The translations under genes were made by a program, and so were the position numbers. From contig JAJXZM010000166.1 of the NCBI GenBank assembly GCA_021780055.1, positions 1 through 6,439 on the forward strand: a DNA stretch of 6,439 nt. Reading direction: 5' to 3'. Shown here one piece after another: positions 4,416-6,439 of the stretch; within the stretch, counting starts at the first letter, position 1, and each line of letters begins with the position of its first letter. The notes under the pieces are model-generated. The model did no database searches, was not told the origin of the DNA, and saw nothing but the letters and a program-made list of their open reading frames with translations. The DNA comes from Acidobacteriota bacterium (GTDB taxonomy: Bacteria > Acidobacteriota > Terriglobia > UBA7540).

Positions 4416-4889
4416 TTACGCCGAGTGCTTTGGCACCCGCAGGAAGCCTAGGCCGGTGTTGCCGATTGTCCACACGAGAGAGCCAGGCGGGAAATTGACC
4501 GTTTTCTTTTCCTCGCAGTTGCAGCCCTCAAAGGTCATCTGGCCGGGCGCTATCGTCCGAAACGTATAGGGTTTGTTGCAATCCGGGCAGAGAATTTCTT
4601 CCGTGTCCTCAAAAATCGAGCGCCGGGCCGGTGGAAGTGGCGAGGGTGCCGATTCCGCCCCCATCGGGAACGACAACCGGCGAAACACGCGCATTGCTTC
4701 GTGTGATGTGAAGTTGCCGCGCAGCAGGCCAGTAGCGGCCGCAAGGGCCTGTTTTACCGGGTACTGTGCGCCGTTGATTGTCACCGCAATTTCGCGGATC
4801 ACTTCGGGCTGAACGCCTGCCAGCCTGCTTTCTACTTCGGCCCGGCTCAAAGAGAACTCGGAGCCGCCAACCGTGAATGTCCCGCGCAT
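4416..4889 (-). CDS. Hypothetical protein with C-terminal zinc-ribbon-like motif
   Basis: A 157-aa protein, unnamed. ATG 4889 has an excellent Shine-Dalgarno, AGGAGGT, 5 bp upstream (4895-4901). Residues 14-74 (LSRAEVESRLAGVQPEVIRE, then NGAQYPVKQALAAATGL and FTSHEAMRVFRRLSF) form a small module that I recall from short hypothetical proteins in several phyla, with the pattern 'NG..YPVKQAL..ATG...F.SH.A.R.LRRL.F'; its role is unknown to me. A proline-rich linker (82-89) leads to CPDC (C101, C104) and CNC (C123, C125), likely one zinc site. There is no membrane segment. It is divergent from the 180-aa gene at 5078 and ends 10 bp from the transposon. It could be a DNA-associated or regulatory protein, but this is not shown. 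Confidence 0.75.
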   Translation of the reverse strand: MRGTFTVGGSEFSLSRAEVESRLAGVQPEVIREIAVTINGAQYPVKQALAAATGLLRGNFTSHEAMRVFRRLSFPMGAESAPSPLPPARRSIFEDTEEILCPDCNKPYTFRTIAPGQMTFEGCNCEEKKTVNFPPGSLVWTIGNTGLGFLRVPKHSA

Positions 4890-4912
4890 AGAGTACCTCC
4901 TACGCTTATACT

Positions 4913-4930
4913 ACCACTTACACCACTTAC
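4913..4930. repeat. Tandem 9-bp direct repeat (2 x ACCACTTAC)
   Basis: Two exact head-to-tail copies of ACCACTTAC, just upstream of the candidate -10 box and ribosome site of the minus-strand 157-aa gene. The location suits a repressor or activator site; two copies are too few to call an iteron array. Confidence 0.5.
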
Positions 4931-4994
4931 TTTAAGATGACTTCATCAACGGTAGCAAGGGCGGCTCTCGCGGGGCGGCAATTCTCTTAAAGAT

Positions 4995-5022
4995 AATACT
5001 TATAAAGTTTATATAAAGTATT
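4995..5022. repeat. AT-rich dyad (AATACTT / AAGTATT)
   Basis: Seven-bp inverted arms AATACTT (4995-5001) and AAGTATT (5016-5022) are separated by 14 AT-rich bases. The dyad overlaps the candidate -35 region of the 180-aa gene, a plausible operator position. AT-richness raises the chance of coincidence. Confidence 0.35.
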
Positions 5023-5077
5023 GCAGCACTATTCTAATAATGCTAGTCTCATTTTGCCGCAACAAAGGGAGGCTGTC

Positions 5078-5620
5078 ATGTCAGAAGAAATCGCCGTTGT
5101 TTTCACCGCAAAAAGCATTGAACGAATCCTTAGAGAAGGGGGTACGTCAGCGTGGAGGCTGGACCGCAATCATGCGCGACGCTGCCCCTATGCAGTCTGC
5201 ACCCGCAACGCTCACGCTGATTGGGTAGAGGGGCCGGAGGCGCATCACGCGGCGTTTATCGTCGGAAAGATCAGCGACGTAGTGCCGTGCAAGCCTACAC
5301 CCGAGAATGACGAAGCCCCGGAAAATCGCTACCTGATTGAGTTCAGCGAATTTGCACGCGTGAACATTCCGAACGTTTGGGCAGGGGAACGTAACCCTAT
5401 AAAGTACAGATCGGCCGACGACCTGGGTATAGATTTTTCAACGCTGAAATGGGAACCGATGCCGAAGCCGGCCGATGCACCTGCGCCGGTCGTTGAAATT
5501 CCTTCGGCAGTAAAGCCCAATCTGGCTATCGGACCGCTCACAATGGCAGAAGCAAAGAAGGGGCTGGCGCTGACGTTCAACGTAGCGCCGGAAGCCATCG
5601 AAATAACCATCCGTGGGTAG
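5078..5620 (+). CDS. Hypothetical protein, unknown function
   Basis: A 180-aa soluble protein that I do not recognise by name. ATG 5078 is chosen because GGGAGG (5067-5072) lies 5 bp upstream; the frame is open back to a TTG at 5021, but that stretch is promoter-like and AT-rich. The N-terminus (AVVFTAKSIERILREGGTSA) is followed by a conserved-looking WRLDRNHARRCPYAVCTRNA with two cysteines (36, 41), then HHAAFIVGKISDVVP, which reads as a beta-strand core, and VNIPNVWAGERNPIKY. A proline/alanine linker (about 131-148) leads to a C-terminal tail, LTMAEAKKGLALTFNV plus PEAIEITIRG, a motif I associate with the ends of small accessory-region proteins. There is no signal peptide or membrane helix. 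It is divergent from the 157-aa gene and convergent with the toxin gene. Confidence 0.75.
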   Translation: MSEEIAVVFTAKSIERILREGGTSAWRLDRNHARRCPYAVCTRNAHADWVEGPEAHHAAFIVGKISDVVPCKPTPENDEAPENRYLIEFSEFARVNIPNVWAGERNPIKYRSADDLGIDFSTLKWEPMPKPADAPAPVVEIPSAVKPNLAIGPLTMAEAKKGLALTFNVAPEAIEITIRG

Positions 5621-5640
5621 GGAAGGGGAATTTACGCAAC

Positions 5641-5675
5641 CATGCTCTTAGCATGAACCGCAGTAGGACACCTAC
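5641..5675. terminator. Possible weak bidirectional terminator between convergent genes
   Basis: Two short hairpins lie between the convergent stops: CATGC-tctta-GCATG (5641-5655) and GTAGG-aca-CCTAC (5663-5675), the second overlapping the stop codon of the toxin gene. Stems are only 5 bp with no T-tract, so this is suggestive by position only. Confidence 0.22.
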
Positions 5676-6439
5676 CGGCCTCGATCCGGGCCGCGGCGCG
5701 CCGAAAGCTCGCCTCTGATCTGTCCTCTCACGGAGTCCACCAACCCATGAGCGTAGAAACGAGCATTTTCGCTTTGGCCGTGTCGTCCGGCCAGAAAACC
5801 GTGAATCTCCGCTTTGTCGAGGCCATACAAGAGACCTGCACGCACTGAGTTCATGTCTTGTTTGACCACCGCAGCGTCGAGCTGCGCGGCATAGGGGTTT
5901 GTCGCAGTCCAAATTGGGATTTGCAAAGGCGGAGCATCGCCGTTATGGCTCGCAGAGCCATTCCTTTGCATTTTTGTCAGATCGACTATCTTCGCTGGAA
6001 TGTCGTAATCAACCTTCGGAATTCCTTCGGCGCTACGTCCTTTAGGACTCATCGTATTCACGAAGTCCAGCTCGCCCAGGACAAGCGAGTCTTTATGGGT
6101 TTCCAGCCACGACACATGCCGGTGATACGGTCGATCCTCTCCCTTCCGTGACATTTCACGCACCGTCACATCAACGGCAACGCCACTTTTCAACTGGCTG
6201 GCCCATCGCTGTTCAAGATCCCAATACGTTCCGCCACCTTGGTTTTGCCGGTAGTTTTGAATACTCAGGTTGTACGGAGCTTCAGGACCGCCGAACTGAT
6301 GCGCGATTAGATGGCCCGCGTCGTCGCCGCGGCCCTTTGACACGGCTCTCTGCGCAGCTAAATCCCGCTGAGGGTCCACAGAGCCAGGCGCTTGCAGTCG
6401 GCCCGCCGCGAATTTGATATCGTGCGATGCCGTAGCCTC
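5672..6439 (-). CDS. C-terminal part of a polymorphic toxin: DNA/RNA non-specific endonuclease domain (5' end beyond window)
   Basis: The frame is open from the right edge to TAG at 5672: 255 residues, with the start outside the window. A GTG at 6379 could be read as a start, but the 20 upstream codons stay open and continue the protein (ATASHDIKFAAGRLQAPGS), so I treat it as partial. Visible residues 36-66 hold the nuclease signature: GRGDDAGHLIAHQFGG (catalytic H43), then P-E-A-P-Y-N57 and an Asn-rich stretch with N62 and N66, as in the Endonuclea_NS-type toxin tips of Rhs and other polymorphic toxins. KGEDRPYHRHVSW further on fits the same domain. The last 100 residues extend past it and include a Gly/His-rich segment. 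Non-specific nucleases of this kind degrade DNA or RNA in rival cells. No same-strand immunity gene follows; the neighbour is convergent. Confidence 0.85.
   Translation of the reverse strand, partial: EATASHDIKFAAGRLQAPGSVDPQRDLAAQRAVSKGRGDDAGHLIAHQFGGPEAPYNLSIQNYRQNQGGGTYWDLEQRWASQLKSGVAVDVTVREMSRKGEDRPYHRHVSWLETHKDSLVLGELDFVNTMSPKGRSAEGIPKVDYDIPAKIVDLTKMQRNGSASHNGDAPPLQIPIWTATNPYAAQLDAAVVKQDMNSVRAGLLYGLDKAEIHGFLAGRHGQSENARFYAHGLVDSVRGQIRGELSARRGPDRGR

Larger units (their letters stand above)
4890..5077. promoter_or_regulatory. AT-rich divergent control region between the 157-aa and 180-aa genes
   Basis: No gene is seen here. The 4981-5047 part is markedly AT-rich against its surroundings. 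Features: tandem ACCACTTAC repeats (4913-4930); a minus-strand TATAAG (4910-4905) that could be a -10 box for the 157-aa gene; the dyad AATACTT/AAGTATT (4995-5022); and, on the plus strand, TTGCAG (5021-5026), a 17-bp spacer and TGc-TAGTCT (5041-5049), an extended -10-like element for the 180-aa gene. The boxes are weak and undecided, but the position and composition fit a shared divergent promoter. Confidence 0.4.

Noticed and set aside
4995..5022. AT-rich dyad considered as a second dif-like site
   Set aside because: The arms are 7 bp with a 14-bp gap, unlike the 11-6-11 layout, and the sequence does not match the site at 1001-1028.
1..6439. CRISPR array, tRNA or rRNA genes
   Set aside because: I saw no regularly spaced repeats and no tRNA- or rRNA-like stretches on either strand by eye.

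Overview
The window (moderately high GC) looks like an accessory region of a soil or acid-environment bacterium. I lean towards Acidobacteriota from the general character of the hypothetical proteins, but nothing here fixes the taxon. Both ends are cut: the gene at the left edge lacks its 3' end and the gene at the right edge lacks its 5' end.

Left part (1-1751): a minus-strand tyrosine recombinase with all its catalytic residues is divergent from a plus-strand gene for a 184-aa protein with a probable DNA-binding N-terminus. Between them, just upstream of the recombinase, lies a 28-bp sequence with the architecture of a Xer/dif core site (11-bp arms, 6-bp centre). It overlaps the best promoter for the recombinase.

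Centre (1752-4406): a complete 2655-bp mobile element. It is bounded by 38-bp inverted repeats beginning GGGG, of the Tn3-family kind (34/38 identical, first 27 identical), and flanked by a perfect 5-bp target duplication, CAACC. It encodes no transposase and no resolvase, so it is a passenger-only cassette that would need a transposase in trans. Its cargo reads in one direction: a canonical MerR-type promoter/operator, merR with the three mercury-binding cysteines at classical spacing, a small MerC-like membrane protein, a cysteine-rich thioredoxin-fold protein, a strong hairpin, and an MFS transporter. There is no mercuric reductase (MerA) or organomercurial lyase (MerB). The cassette therefore suggests reductase-independent mercury handling, with a thiol carrier and possible efflux in place of reduction. 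That role is inferred.

Right part (4407-6439): a minus-strand 157-aa protein with a C-terminal zinc-ribbon-like motif is divergent from a plus-strand 180-aa protein of unknown function. They share an AT-rich control region with a tandem 9-bp repeat and a dyad. The window ends with the C-terminal part of a polymorphic-toxin-type protein carrying a DNA/RNA non-specific endonuclease domain on the minus strand. The mobile element sits between two convergent genes and interrupts neither.
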